Source: Ctenosaura bakeri
Taxonomy: Eukaryota > Chordata > Lepidosauria > Squamata > Iguanidae
DNA: 64,000 bases
Reading direction: 5' to 3'
NCBI GenBank assembly: GCA_948474755.1
Contig: CAOLHI010001660.1
Location: 248,001 to 312,000, forward strand
Position numbers and translations under genes: made by a program
Shown: positions 32,354 to 44,390 of the stretch, piece by piece
Layout of the letters: each line of letters opens with the position of its first letter
Numbering within the stretch: position 1 is the stretch's first letter
Notes under the pieces: model-generated
Told to the model about the DNA's origin: nothing
The model's database searches: none
What the model saw: only the letters and a program-made list of their open reading frames with translations

Positions 32354-34057
32354 TATTCTAGTACGGTATATCTCGTAATCATCAGCTGGGAGCAGGGCTG
32401 GAAGTCACATATATACTTTTCCAGCCCCTTTTCCCCATTAGATTGGTTGCATCTTTTGTGTTTTTAGAGGAGGTTACTCTTTGTTAGTGTTGTTGTAGTT
32501 ATTGTTATTTGTTCTAGCATTACGTATTCCCTTCTGTATTGTTTTATGTATTTAAAATTGTTGACTTAATAAAATATTTAAAAAAGAAATCGCTTTTTCT
32601 GGAGGTGGCATTGGCAGAAGTAGTTACAATGACAGAGCTTTGTTGTTGCAACCATGTCTGAGGATTCAAGATCTCAGCCTCCAATTAGTTTCAGTAGAAG
32701 TTGGACATATTTCTGAGTAAACTTGCCTAGGATTGGGATGTATTTGGAGACCTAAAGGACAGTGAAACAAGTCCTCTAATCCGTGGAGACAACTGTGATG
32801 AAGAAATCAAGAGGCTGTTATCATTGATCAATTATACTAAGGAAAAACAAATCAAGATCTTGCAAAACGAGCCTTTTTTCTCTTCTTCTGTCTGTAACTC
32901 TTACCAAATTGAGTGTAACCCTCTGGAGTATGTGGTTTTATTCTGTTTATTGTTTGTCTTCTGTTTTATCTATAGTATTCAAGTCCTGAAGGAAGAGGTT
33001 CAGACAGCTCATAACCCATAACAGTTTCTGTAGGTTCCCAGACCAATGGTGTTTTTCTTCCTTCCTTCAAAAACAAAAAGACTCAGCAGACATATTGTTC
33101 CTCCTCCTGCACGTACCACTAGTGAAAATGTGGTCAGGATGTGTATTTTATATATGAATCTACAGTGTGTCAAAGCAAGATAATTCCAAGGGTATTTTAT
33201 TTCCTAATCAATGTGTGGCAGAACTGAGAAATGTTGCTGTTTTATATCTTTATCTTGCAGTAGATAAGAAATTTTTACTAAAAACATTGTTTGGGGAGGG
33301 GGAAATAATTAACTCTTTGGAAACCACTGGCTTGCACTGCAGCAGCTACCCGTCCTAAAGTGTTAAGGTTCATGACAGCCAGAGCTTCGAAGAAGTGAGA
33401 TACCTGCAAGACAGCCACTATCATGAGTTACTCTTTCAAGATAAAAAGGGTACAAGGAAGTTATATTTAAAAAGTAATAAAAATGCAACGAAGTTGCTTT
33501 GTTGGTATATTAAGTAATGCTTTCTCTTCACTTTTAGATGTACCTATTAATAGCATGTTTACACATTTTAGGGGTCATCTGGAAGGGGAAAAAAATTATC
33601 TGGAGGTATGGAGAGTTTCCTGTTCTTTTTCTTTTTCTTTTGAGGAGTTATATCAAAGTGCTAAAGTGCTAGTTAAACATTAAGATCATTTGTTTCAATT
33701 CAAACCCTCCCCTTTCCTCTCCTCTGTCCTGGAAGCAACCATCTTACCTAGTTCCAGGATAATACAGACAGTCAGGTAGAGATAAATTTCATTTCAGAAA
33801 ATACTGAGTTAATTTAAACTGACCTAAGAAAGTAGGAGTGAAAACTAAAAGTCCTTTGTAATGCCGTGAGTTCTCACAAAATACTTCAGGATGATGAAAA
33901 CAGTATGTGCATCTCCATAATAAAATCAATATGTACAGGAATGCAATCTTGGACTCGCAGAAACTTTTTCTCTCATCTAGAGGGACTCCTAGAGGTAAGC
34001 ATTTTCTAAAGTTTTGTACCATTTTCTTATCAACCCTAACTTGAGATGTAAAGAATG
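32354..34057. other. Unassigned DNA
   Basis: No gene or named repeat recognised. AT-rich. Confidence 0.5.
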
Positions 34058-34400
34058 CTTATAGATTTTCTCATTCTCAGTGAGAAAGGGTGTCTTGAAA
34101 CATTGAAATATCCTATCAAGAAAATAGGCAACTTTCAGAGGATGCTTTTTCTTTTCTGAGATTATTTTTGGAAAAAAGAAACCTTGCATATTAAACTTGC
34201 AGTTTGCACAAAAATAAGTGTGTTTTGCACAAAATACACTGTTTTCTACTCAAAAATGTTGTGGGGTTTTCTTTTGCACAGAAGTCATTTATTCACACAC
34301 TAATTTTTCACAAAGAAATCTCAGTGGGTGGACAGTCGTATAAAATGTGCAAAACCTAAAACTATTCATTTTTCCATGAGAAAATGAAATAAGCAGAGAT
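34058..34400 (+). repeat. Dispersed repeat family F (copy 1)
   Basis: Shares with 51155-51475 the order ATTCTCAGTGAGA, TATC/AATC..AAGAAAATAG, TTTTGCACAAAA and a series of TGCACA(A/G)AA blocks. Its internal period of TTTTGCACAAAA-like motifs looks like local expansion. Confidence 0.55.
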
Positions 34401-34559
34401 ATACATCTCCAATCCTACAGTGCTTTTTAAAATTGTAAACGTAACAGAAAATTCATTAGCAATGCAATGAGTAATGAAACAAGTTACCTTTTATAACACT
34501 GTAATGATTAATAATAACATATTATAATAACATGACCTTTAATAGCTGAGGTGATAAGA

Positions 34560-34970
34560 CAAGGTTGGAAAAGGCTGGAATAATGGACAGACCACAGCTG
34601 AACAGATCCAGGTCAAATCCCTGCGTAGGCATAATGCTTGTTGGATCATCACTAGCCATTTCCAGACTACACTGTTATAGTGCTATTATTCCACTTTCAA
34701 CATCCTATGGAATCCTGGGGTTTGCAGTTTAGGGAGGGGCATTTAGAATTCCCAGCCAGAGAGCTCTTTGGCCTCAGTAACTACAAACTCCAGAATTCCA
34801 CAGGATGTTGAAAGTGGAATAATAGCACTATAATGGTATAGTGCAGAAATGGTCATTGTTTCTCAGTGTAGCCTACCTCACACGGTTGGTATGAGAATAA
34901 AATGGGAAGCAAGAAAATCATAACCTCTTTGGGAAAGAAGCGGAGCATCAACATAGCAAATAAGTAGGCG
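34560..34970 (+). mobile_element. tRNA-derived SINE, split by a GGCC MITE
   Basis: Left part AGATCCAGGTCAAATCCCTG (B box). Right part TCAGTGTAGCCTACCTCACA and TATGAGAATAAAATGGGAAG. The MITE at 34655-34854 separates them: a third case of this MITE inside a SINE. Confidence 0.7.
34655..34854. mobile_element. Short palindromic GGCC MITE (copy 5)
   Basis: GCCATTTCCAGACTACACTG at the left, GTGCAGAAATGGTC at the right. Full core with the CATTTAGAATTCCCAGCCAG centre. The target duplication is eroded. Confidence 0.87.
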
Positions 34971-36504
34971 CAAAAGGTCTAAGATGGATTCATTTTAAGA
35001 ACCTACAGTCTCCTTGTGTAAGCAAGTTCCCAATGCAGCTCGAAGAATAAAAAAAATAAAAATAAAAATGCATAGTATAAAATAAATCAGAAGCAGAGCA
35101 TATCAAATGTAGCACATACAAAAAAAAGTGGGAAAAGAAAAAGTCAGCTAGAGCAGGTTGAAAGGTCTCGATTTTTTTTTTTTTTAAAGAACCTTTGCCA
35201 AGTACCAAAATTATGTCCAAGTAGGTACCAAGTACATCTTTCTGGTGAGAGTATTTCATAGTGAATGTGCCTTTGCACTAGTGTCATTAGAATGCACATT
35301 TGCTCAAGTCCCACTGTAGCGCACACTTGTGCTCAGGTTGCACAACCAAATGCAGAGCTTCCTTTACTAAACAGTAACTTTGGAGTGTTACATTTGTATT
35401 GCCTGATCAAGGGTAGGAAAGAAGCATACCACACTCCTGTTTACATGGGTTTCTGCTCAGGTGCTGACATGTGGTGAGATTTTTTTTTAAATAGAAAGTT
35501 TCCCTTTTGAGAAAACAACTGTCATTCCTAGTGATTACGTGCAAGATATAGTGAATTTCTACTTGGTTCATGAACTTATGTACAGTATTTACTTCAAGCC
35601 TCAGCTTGGTCTGTAGCAAATAAGGCCGTCTTGATAAGACTAGAAAGCCAAAGTCAACTAGCAAGTCTCAGAAGATTAAAACCAGACTCTGAGGTCACAC
35701 TGGTTTGTAGGGATATCAAGGACATGGTTGGGACCAGGAGCCAATGCTTATGATGTGGAGTGCTGCTGTTGAGACTTTCAGCCCCTCTATTTTATTTCTC
35801 TTCTTCCTTTTCTTTTCTTTTTCTTTTTTTTCATTTCCTTCTCTGACAAGCAATAGTTCATCATCCTAATTGGTTGTTGGTGGGGTTCCCGTTTCCTTTA
35901 GCTCCCTCTCAAGTTTCTCTGCATGATTTTCTGCAAACATAGCTGATCTCCAAGCCTGCTAATACTTCCCTTCTGTGCATGGGTGATACTGCTTTGGCAG
36001 TATAGGCAACACCTCTTACAACCCTGAACACCAGAAATAGAGGAAAAGACATTGTATTAAAAGAAACATTTCATACCTTACAGAATTTTAAAGAGAGAAG
36101 CTGTTTGTGAGGAATATGCTGAAATGTGAGTTGAAGGTGGTTTATGATGCTTATGCATGAAAAAAGATAGCTTCTGAAAAAAGTGTCTGATTCAGGGAAA
36201 TAAAACACAAAGGTTCTAGATGTTTCCTTAGTGATTTTTATTTATTTACATGGCTCAGCGAAGACCCTGTGCAGCTTATAATGCTACCTTTAGAAAAGGA
36301 AGTATAATAACCAAAAAAAAAAAGCAAGTGCAAGAGCATAGGGTCCCCAGAGAAGATTATTCCTGAGACAAAAAATATGTGTGTCAAATTCAAAATTTAC
36401 CCACCACAAAGAAATGCATGCTGAAACCAATCAGGTTTTACCATCACTCTAAAGCATACAACAGAATCAGCTTGTCAGATATCTCTAGGGAGGACACAAA
36501 GCTT
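34971..36504. other. Unassigned DNA
   Basis: No gene recognised. A short (TTTA)-type L2-like tail scrap is possible at about 36235-36290. A TC-rich tract lies at about 35795-35850. Confidence 0.45.
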
Positions 36505-36590
36505 GTGAAAGTTATTTTAAACTCCAAGAAGCCCCAGCTACATTCTGGGAGTTGTAGTCCAAGAAGTATATTTTACATGCTACAGGAAGA
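36505..36590. repeat. AAAGTAACTTTTC-family MITE fragment
   Basis: CTTGTGAAAGTTATTTTAAAC, CTACATTCTGGGAGTTGTAG, TCC. Related to 11616, 40425, 48048 and 51547. Confidence 0.5.
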
Positions 36591-36775
36591 AGTGTGGTGG
36601 AGTTTACTTCTTTGGAGAGTTTCTTAAAAAACTTTATTTTTATAAGCAAAAATCCAGAAATTTAATGTTGAGTAATTTTGCAAACACAAGAATACAAAAA
36701 AATATTTAAAAATTATCTATATTCCTTTGATTCTGCCTTCTTATATTTCTATAAATATAAATATATAAATATGAA

Positions 36776-36992
36776 CTGCCCTGGTGGTGCAGTGGTTAAA
36801 TGCCAGTACTGCAAGCCACAAGGTTGTGAGTTCAATCCTGCCTGGCTCCAAGGTTGACTCAGCCTTCCATCCTTTCACAGGTCGGTAAAATGAGTACCCA
36901 GCTTGTTGGGGTCATGTATAGAAATGTTTTGAAATACATGTTATTTGTAAGTTGATCGCCGCCTCGATCCATATGGAGAGGCAGGATACAAA

Positions 36993-37027
<35 letters not shown>
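36776..37027 (+). mobile_element. Full-length tRNA-derived SINE with (AAT)n tail
   Basis: A box GTGGTGCAGTGGTTAAATGC, B box GGTTGTGAGTTCAATCCTG, body (CCAGCTTGTTGGGG, GTTGATCGCCGCC) and a 3' (AATAATAAT)n run at about 36991-37027. It differs in body and tail from the Sauria SINE type, so it is a second SINE family. Confidence 0.85.
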
Positions 37028-37028
<1 letters not shown>

Positions 37029-37184
37029 TATTCTGTATTCTATTATCTATGTTCCTTGTTCTGCATTTCCTCTTCTTACTTTCATTCTAATTTCGCTTGA
37101 TAAGGGAAATTAGATAGAATGACAGACTAATGGTTGCCAATTACGAAATTCCTCCAACACAAATGGGGCAAATTAATTGTTGGT

Positions 37185-37280
37185 TAAACTTCTTTGGAGG
37201 TTTTAAACAAAGGCTGGATGGCCATCTACCAGGGATGATCCGATGATGGCCTTTGTGGTTCTAGATTCCAAGTGCAGGGA
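37185..37280 (+). mobile_element. CR1 fragment, sense
   Basis: TTTGGAGGTTTTAAACAAAGG, CTGGATGGCCATCTACCAGG, then GATGATGGCCTTTGTGG: near-terminal CR1 wording, without the final ATTCTATG units. Confidence 0.8.
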
Positions 37281-38704
37281 GCACCAAGCCTGTGTAGGCT
37301 CTGTGTCTTGTTATTCTTGACTACTTGTACCATAGAAGTAGGAACATGTGGTCTTTGATTCATAAGTCCTTAATTTTACAAAAGACAAAGCTTGTAGCTT
37401 TCCTAATCATATGGGAAATTATGCCCTGAAAATGTGTTGATGATTTTGGCTGAAGACTTCTGAGTCAATTTTCACTGGGCTTTTTGTTTTTCCTGAAGCA
37501 GAATTTTCCCGTAGTGACACAGCTCTATCTTGCAGAGTATTCACCTTTGCTCTATATCCACACATCTAGCTAGACAGAATAAACAAAACCTTGGAGCTAG
37601 AGAAAATAGATTAGTGAGAAATATAAAATGGGAATTTAAAAAAGAGGACTGAAACATGAAAAGTCTGCATGACTGTTGTGCAACCATTGCTGGCATTTTT
37701 GCTTTGTGTGAAGTGAAGCAGATGTTTCCTTCAGCAAACATCTAACAGTTTATAGATCAGCAAATCTATCTTGGTAATTCAGTGGTGCTGTGTTTCATTG
37801 TGCTTATTAAAGGAAAAGTGGGGTACAAAAGAATTCATCTTAAATGCCATCTTCTTGGTCAACACAGACAATAACAATAACAAAAATAGATTATGGAAGA
37901 AATAAAGGTAGAGCTTATCAGGTAAAGCCTGGTGCAGCTTCCTGAGGCATGCGGGCATTTTTAGCCTTGTTATACCCAAATTACCCAGAATTCATAACTG
38001 GAAGTGACTGGAAGTCTCCTTCTGGTAATGATTTTGAGTTTTTTCCTCACATTAGCAGTGGGTAGGTGGTTGGGAATTCTTGCCAGACCCCCACACTGAC
38101 TGCCAGTTTTTTACCATTCCCTCCATTTTTTCCATTGGGGTGCACCATGGAGATAGATCCAGGATAGACACAGAAAAGGCATGGGGGGGCACAGATAGCT
38201 CATCAGCAGTGTTTTACCACGTCCTGCTTTGGAAATATATAGGGTGGGCCTTCCCTTGACCAGATTAAGGTATAGGACTGAACCAAAAGAATTTTTTATC
38301 TGAAGAAGAACAAGAAATACTGCTTCCCCCAGTCTCAGTCAAGGGGTATAATACCCAAGCCTACCATGTTATTTTGGCATCTGAGGCAGAAAAAACAACA
38401 TGTGCCTTTGCTTCGTAGTAAAAATGCAAGAACAAATTAACAAAAATTTTTCCCTTTTATGACATCTCAGTTCACCTTCCCAATGGTAGACATGGCTGTC
38501 TCAGGCAGCAAATGTTGCTGTGTTTAAGGGTGGCTCCCTGGCCATTGCTCCTGAGGTTCTTAAGCTAGGCTGCCACTCTCAGCCTGTGGCAGAGGGCACT
38601 ATCCCGTTGCTTCAGCTGAGGCAAAATTCAATTGCCAGTCCAGTTACTCCACTGGAAAAACCCTATCCTGGGGTATACAATTTTGATATTAAAATATGAT
38701 TCAA
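37281..38704. other. Unassigned DNA
   Basis: No gene or named repeat recognised. Confidence 0.5.
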
Positions 38705-39551
38705 TGTGCCTGAGAGGTCATCCAGATGGGCACGTAGGCAGCAATGGTCAAACAATCGAAAACCAGGTCAGGCCAGTAAAATCCTCAGTCACATAGCACC
38801 AGGAGACCTCAAGCTGTGCAAACCCACAATAAACAAAGGGTCCTCAGCCCCTGAGAAGCTGACTTGAGGAGATTAGTGTGTTTGCCCCAAGCTGAGCAAA
38901 TATCCTATCAGGAGAGGACCATTTACATGAAGTCACACCACAACCAAATGCAGCCAAAGATCCTGAGACTTTGGCGACACCTTGTAACCCTATCACGCAA
39001 AGGAAGTTACCATTATGGAACTTCTTTCTCACTACAACACCCATTGTTCTCCCTGGGAAAGGATTAACCCACCAGGTACTTTCCCCCCTACAAATAGTCC
39101 CAGTTTTTGAGTGGTTCTTTGGCTAACTCCCGGTCATCCCAGCTGACCGTTTCTCCATCCGTTGAGTAATCCCCTCAGCCCTCTCTGTGCTGAGCCCCAC
39201 TTCTCCACTGTTTTTCCCGGACCAAGGACTTCAGGAAAAGGTGCAGTATTACCCCAGCTACAACCCCTTCAATATTCCCCTATCCAGTTTCCTCACTTTT
39301 ACTTCTTAATAGGTCTTGAGTGTGTGTGAGTGATTGCGTTGCTGCGTGAGGCTTTCATTCAATAAAATCATTTATTGGACATTCTTGTTTGGTTTTTGGC
39401 TTGGCCTGACCCCATAAAAACTGAGTAAAAGACCCCGCTAGGTTACCCTGCCTCTCGCATTGCTATTGCTTGTTCTCTGGCTAGTTTCCATTCCTCATCA
39501 CGTGGAGCACATTGAGGTGTCCCCCAAGGGACCCCAGAAATCAGGGTAACA
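38705..39551 (+). mobile_element. Solo retroviral LTR, sense (copy D)
   Basis: Parallel to LTR A: CACGTAGGCAG near the 5' end, CAGTATTACCCCAG before R, AATAAA at 39361-39366, GGTTACCCTGCCTCTCGC in U5, end AGAAATCAGGGTAACA. No internal viral genes. No clear target duplication. Confidence 0.85.
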
Positions 39552-39964
39552 CAGTCACATTCTGTATTTGAAAATGGAAGCAAGGTGTCATTATTGCTCA
39601 GGGAGGAAAAGGTCTCAAGCTGACCCTGACACAGCAATATCACTCCAAGACTTTGATCAGTAGCTCCTCAATTGTTTACACCAGTGCCACTCAAAATGGT
39701 GGTCCTTGGACTGGTCCTGACCCCTAGCAAGTTTCCAGGAAAGAAAGAAACAGCTATAGATAATGGACACCAATATGGCATTGGTCCCTGGCACATTAGA
39801 AAAATATAATCACCAGTCTCCCACATCCAGTATCCTTAGGAGCATTTGTTTACACAAAGGGATTCGGGGATGAAATTAGGTTCCAAAATAATTGTTCCCA
39901 TTACTTTGAAAAATAGATGCAAGAGAAATGGATTCTTTTACACTCCTTCTTCCTTTTTATAGAA

Positions 39965-40092
39965 GTTTCTTTATAGGGAATATATTGTGGGCTCTATGGC
40001 CATCTTTCAGGGATGCTTTATGTATTCCTGCATGGCTGGGGATTGGACTTGATGTCCTTTGTGGTCTCTTCCAGCTCTAGGATTCTATGGTA
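39965..40092 (+). mobile_element. CR1 3' end, sense
   Basis: CATCTTTCAGGGATGCTTTA, GGATTGGACTTGATGTCC, TCTTCCAGCTCTAGGATTCTATG: CR1 3' terminus. Confidence 0.88.
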
Positions 40093-40424
40093 GGGAAGCA
40101 CTGAGATACAGTAACTCCCCCCATCTTTTCATACGCCTGTAGTCTGACATGGTACTTTCCCAGAATAGTTATTACCACAATATGAGCTATATGCTCTGGC
40201 CTTCCTGATTATTGGTTCAAAACCTGACCTGGAAATGAACATCGTTCATTCTGCAACACTTCCTGCAGTCTCTGAGCAATACTGTTTTCACCTCCCATAA
40301 GACTTTTGTAACTCGGGGATTACTAGTTGACACAAAGTTTTCTCCGATATTGTCCTAACATTTCAAAAAAGAACAGGAATACTGTTAATAAGAAATTGTT
40401 TAAGCTTCCACACATAAAGAGCTT

Positions 40425-40505
40425 GGAAGAGTCACTTTTGGGGGCTACATTTCCCAGAATTCTGCAACCAGCATGGTCACTTTTTCAAGCTCTGCACAGA
40501 CATAA
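40425..40505. repeat. AAAGTAACTTTTC-family MITE
   Basis: Short palindrome: AGAGCTTGGAAGAGTCACTT at the left and TCACTTTTTCAAGCTCTGC at the right, with ATTTCCCAGAATTCTGCAAC between. Confidence 0.65.
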
Positions 40506-41359
40506 TAATGACTTGGGACATTTTACAGATGTTGCAAAGAAGATGGCTCAGCCAATAGCTCCTTCAGCAAAGAGTCAAGCACTGGAGTATCAGGAGCCAA
40601 GAGAGGTTCAATTCAAGAGGCAACCTCCAACCACATGACTTCCCCACAGTGAAGAGGCAAGATATGGCAGACAGGAGGTGGGTTGATGATAGTCACTAGT
40701 CATGCTGACAGAAGGCATTTTGCTGAATGTACATTTTGCTGAATGTTGAATACAGGCTATAGAATAGCATCCTCCACCATGAGTTAGGGCAGCAGGCTAG
40801 TACAGGCAATTGGGACATGCCCCACAGCACACACAGCTGTGCCCTCCGACAACGGAGGATAGCCAGGAAATTCAGAAGGAATAGCCAAAGGTCTAGTATT
40901 GTTGTGCCACAGCATCTGCCACATGAGGCAGTTCCTTCAACCTGTCTAATGGCAAGGTTGGCACTGGTCATTACATAGGGACATTGAACATCTCTGTTTG
41001 GGGAGATGAATGCACCTCTAACAGCATTTTTTCCCAACAGCCTGATTTCTATAACACAAGTTACCATGAACCTCACTGACCCTTCAGCTCTTCATCCTAC
41101 TTCTCTCACTTCCTACAATCAGATGGAAGACAGAATGAACAGAAGGAGTCTTTTTTGCAATGTTTTTGCCCTGTCTTGTGCCTCCTCTTGCCCATATGTT
41201 CAGAGAGTGTGTTTTCATTGTCCCCACAGAATTGACATTTCAGATATAATTGGAGTGAGGAGATAAAGAGTGTCCAGAGATCGGTTTCCCAGCATGGTTT
41301 ATAAAAGTTCATCTTGAATATTGCGTGTGCGTGTGTGAGAGAGAGAGAATGAGAGAGAG
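40506..41359. other. Unassigned DNA
   Basis: No gene recognised. (GA)n-rich microsatellite at about 41325-41362. Confidence 0.5.
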
Positions 41360-41765
41360 AGGTTGAGATTCATTCACTCATTCATTTAAAGCATTTATCC
41401 ATTGTCTCTCCGTCCATCATGCACCCCAGGCTAATGTACAAAGGATAAAAAATATAATTTAAAATATTCAGGAAAAACAGATAAAAACTTTTTTGAAAAA
41501 TAAATTTTATTTTAGATTATTTTAAAAGGATTTTTTTTAATTAAAAAAGCAACAATTTCTGGTTTTAACAACCAGAATCCTTGTGATATCATTCAGCCTT
41601 AGATACCTATCAGGACCTCAATAGCAATGGAGGCAGCCAGACTTCTTTTAGGAGGAAATTCCTCAGCTGGGGTGTTGCTGCTGCAGAGAAAGCCCTGCTG
41701 TCCACAGCAACCTAACCTCTCAGGCAGTATTTTAAAGGCACTGGTCATGGATTACCTTTCTGTGC
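41360..41765 (-). mobile_element. L2-like LINE 3' end, antisense
   Basis: Decayed antisense 3' UTR, then ATTCCTCAGCTGGGGTGTTG, GAGAAAGCCCTGCTGTCCAC, AACCTAACCTCTCAGGCAG: the same segment as in 22935-23303. Confidence 0.65.
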
Positions 41766-42223
41766 TTCAGAATAACTGACGAGGTACTTTCAACAGGGGC
41801 CCAAGACACACAAACGCACTACTTCCTCCCGCATTAAAGAAAAGTGATCTAAGCTTTTAATGCTCATAGTAGGTGAACAACTCTTTGGTACAGCCCTGTA
41901 TCATGTACTGCTGATGTTCCCCTAACCTGTCCCCTCCAGTTGTTTTGAACTATAAATTCTAATCACCTCAGCTAGCACAGTGAGCAGATGATGGAAGCTG
42001 TAACTGAAAATGTTAGAAGGGAAGAACCAGGCTGTGGAAGGCTGAACTACAGGGACTAAGGATATAGAATCAGCGAGCTGTCCATAGGTACAGGAGCTTC
42101 TTAGGAGGTAACAGAGGTTCTTATAATACTAAAATTACAACAAACCATCTCCTTTCTTCTTCTTCTAGAAATAAGCAATACAGACAGACAAATCCTGAAA
42201 CTGCTTTAAAACAGAAGGGAAGA

Positions 42224-42345
42224 ATGCAGTCCTCCAGATGTGGTTCGCCGGCAACTCCTCGGATTCCTCACTATTGGCGATGCTGGCAAGGCTTGCTGGG
42301 AGTTGTAGTTCAAAAACATCTGGAGGGCTGCACGATTCCCGGCCA
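42224..42345. mobile_element. Palindromic MITE ('CTCCAGATGTTG' family), good copy
   Basis: CCTCCAGATGTGGTTCGCCG at the left and AAACATCTGGAGGGCTGCAC at the right, with ATTGGCGATGCTGGCAAGGC and GGGAGTTGTAGTTC inside. Sits immediately upstream of the CpG island, so it may contribute promoter-proximal sequence. Confidence 0.8.
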
Positions 42346-43006
42346 GAGCTGCGAGATCAGAGTTCAGAGCTTGAAAAACATGAAGGGTGGGCCGAGTTCT
42401 GCACAGGAGGCGGGAATGAAATGTAAATAACACACACATTTATTTTCCTCTCTCTCGGCCCTTAACCAGGAGAGAGAGGGAGAGAGAGAGAGAAAGAGTA
42501 AGCTAAAGAAATTCGATCTCCCTTGCGGAGGCTCTAGGGAAGCCAAGCCCTGCAGTCCCAAAGTTTTCGCCCTAGGTGGAGCCCCGAAAGAAAGAATTAT
42601 TTCTTTTAAAAATAATAATAAATTATCGAGGCAAAAAGTGACACGCACTAATTCCCAACTCCTCATAGGCTGGGCAGCAATCAGAGCTCTCAAGAATGTA
42701 GCGAGGGACTTCCTCCGCCCCCCCCGCCTCCGACCATCTCCCAGCCTCGGGCTAAAGGACAGAGAGATCCCTCCTGCCCGCCCCAAAACACACACCCTCC
42801 AATCCCTCCCGCCAGCCCACCCCGATCTCTTCTTAAAAGAAGTCTCAGTGGCTCTAACCCAGGATTTCCCTCCCTCTCTCTCTCTCTCTCGCTCCCTCTT
42901 CTCTCCCCTCCCCATCGCCACCCTCCTCCTCCTCCCCGGGAGCCTGACGCGGCCGAATCGTCGAGCGGGGCGCAAGCGGGCTAGCCGGGCGCAGCTGCCT
43001 CCAGCC

Positions 43007-43087
43007 ATGGAAAGAAGACGGAGAGGAGGCGGCGGTGGAGGGAGAGGAGGAGACGGCGGCCGAGGGGGCTGTGGCGGCGGCAAGTGA
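43007..43087 (+). CDS. Upstream ORF in the candidate 5' leader
   Basis: ATG in a near-perfect Kozak context (CCAGCCATGG) opens a 26-residue frame made mostly of Gly and Arg (MERRRRGGG... ending GGCGGGK) and stops at TGA before the main ATG. If the transcript starts upstream of 43007, this uORF would be expected to lower or gate translation of the main frame. It could instead be just a GGC-repeat coincidence. Confidence 0.35.
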   Translation: MERRRRGGGGGGRGGDGGRGGCGGGK

Positions 43088-43179
43088 GAGAGCCCAGCGC
43101 CCGCACAGCCCAGCAGCCCTGGTAGGGCGGCGGGGAGGGGGGGCTCAGCCCGGGGCGTCGCTGTTTGTCCCAGCTCTCC

Positions 43180-43244
43180 ATGCACCGGAGCGAGAGCGCG
43201 GCGCCCAGAACGCAAGCGACCGAGAGACCCGTCTGGCGCGGCAG
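43180..43244 (+). CDS. Candidate first coding exon, type II membrane protein
   Basis: The ATG at 43180 follows an in-frame stop (TAG at 43123). It encodes MHRSESAAPRTQATERPVWRG plus two bases of the next codon, then meets a splice donor, GGCAG|GTAGGA (intron from 43245). The phase (two bases left over) fits the acceptor at 54464 exactly; the split codon becomes AGA (Arg). The segment is basic and polar, as expected of the cytosolic tail of a signal-anchored protein. The Kozak context is weak. The protein is not recognised. An upstream ATG start and alternative exons cannot be excluded. Confidence 0.5.
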
Positions 43245-43594
43245 GTAGGACGCGCGCTCTGGGCGCGCTTTGTATTTTTACGCGCGGGGGTGAGGTGGGG
43301 GGATCTCTTCTTTCCCCTTCGCACCCCGGCGTCGCGTAGGGTTGCTTCTCCCCTCCGACCCTCCGGGAAGGGGTCATCCGATCTCCTTCGGGAAAGCCTG
43401 GCTGAGGTTTTGGGGAACTGGCCAACCTCGCCAGGACTCGACTTCCCAGCTCTTTGGGTTGATCGCGTCTGTTTTTCTAATGGGTCTCTGCCCAGCCCAG
43501 CATGTTTAGGAGAAGATTTTCGGGTGTGGGCGACAAGTAAAGGTGTTTGAATACATCTCGATTATCTTGTTTGGGGGTATTTTTTTTAAAAAAG

Positions 43595-43625
43595 AAAAAC
43601 TTGGTCTCTCTCTCTCTCTCTCGCT
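43595..43625 (+). repeat. (TC)n microsatellite
   Basis: A run of CT dinucleotides, GGTCTCTCTCTCTCTCTCTC, just downstream of the CpG island. Confidence 0.9.
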
Positions 43626-43845
43626 GGAGAAGCGGCGAAACGCAGCAACCGCCTGTTGCTAGCGAAGTTGGAGGAAGTTTTCAGAGAGTCTGGGAAGTTG
43701 TGGACGGGATCCTCTTCCTCGGGCAATGGGAAGTTGGGATGAGGAAGGGGGAAAGAGTCGGCTGTTATTGGAAGAGGCGATAGTCTCGGAGTCCGGCGAC
43801 CTCGGGGGGATCATTTGTGTTAATATAGCAATACTTCCCCCACTG

Positions 43846-44045
43846 GGGCCCTTTCTGTACCAGGCTGTTATAGCGCTATTATTCCACTTTCAACATCCTA
43901 TGGAATCCTGGGGTTTGCAGTTTAGAGAGGGGCTTTTAGAATTCTCAGCCAGTGAGCTCTTTGGCTTCAGTAAACTGCAAACCCCAGAATTCCACAGGAT
44001 GTTGAAAGTGGAATAACAGCGCTATAACAATCCAGTGCGGAAAAG
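43846..44045. mobile_element. Short palindromic GGCC MITE (copy 6)
   Basis: GGGCCCTTTCTGTACCAGGC at the left, CCAGTGCGGAAAAG at the right. The core TTATTCCACTTTCAACATCC and complement are intact. The right end has lost its GGCC. Confidence 0.87.
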
Positions 44046-44205
44046 TGAGAGATAGGCGACACTTCAGGATTTGACAGCTCTGGAGAAGGGTTGGTGCCGC
44101 TGGTGCTGAGGAATAAATGTTTCTGATGCAGTTCCAGAGGAATAACCCTGTTCCTGTTTTTAGCAAAAGCAACAAAGCTGTTGCCTTTATGAAAAGCACA
44201 TTTTT

Positions 44206-44390
44206 AGTATGGCATAAGATCTCGTGCAGACTAACAATCCAATTCTTTTTTAGCCTGAGAAAGCTTATGCCCTGAGAAATCTGTTGATCTTTGATGTGGC
44301 AGAGGAAAACTGTGCCAAGTAGCACCACAAAAATCAACACATATATTGCTGCTTGAGTTTTCGTAGACTATGGCAAATTTTAAGTGTTAC
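44206..44390. repeat. Fragment of a dispersed repeat (unnamed)
   Basis: GAGAAAGCTTATGCCCTGAG, AAATCTGTTGATCTTTGATG and AAGTAGCACCACAAAAATCA resemble the interspersed repeat fragment noted at 4965. Boundaries approximate. Confidence 0.4.

Larger units (their letters stand above)
42470..43460 (+). promoter_or_regulatory. CpG island / TATA-less promoter
   Basis: GC- and CpG-rich DNA (strongest 42700-43400) with a (GA)n tract at 42471-42497, a (TC)n tract at about 42873-42892, CCCCTCCCC and GGGAGGGGGG GC-box-like runs, and no TATA box. The surrounding DNA is about 40% GC and repeat-rich, so this island stands out. It contains the candidate first exon. A 353-codon frame on the minus strand here has no protein features and I treat it as a GC artefact. 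Confidence 0.75.

Noticed and set aside
36776..36860. Possible tRNA gene
   Set aside because: A and B boxes are present but the sequence does not fold as a full tRNA, and it continues into a SINE body and (AAT)n tail.
18000..39551. LTR pairs as a full provirus
   Set aside because: The LTRs differ in orientation or subtype and no gag, pol or env reading was found between any two.
42364..43425. 353-codon open frame on the minus strand in the CpG island
   Set aside because: Composition is low-complexity (Pro, Arg, Ser, Gly) from GC-rich DNA. There is no domain and no splice logic, and the plus-strand exon explains the island better. A divergent transcript is possible but not shown.
43035..43550. 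171-codon frame overlapping the first exon
   Set aside because: It needs a GTG start and, joined to exon 2 in phase 0, gives a peptide without the membrane helix that stops at once.
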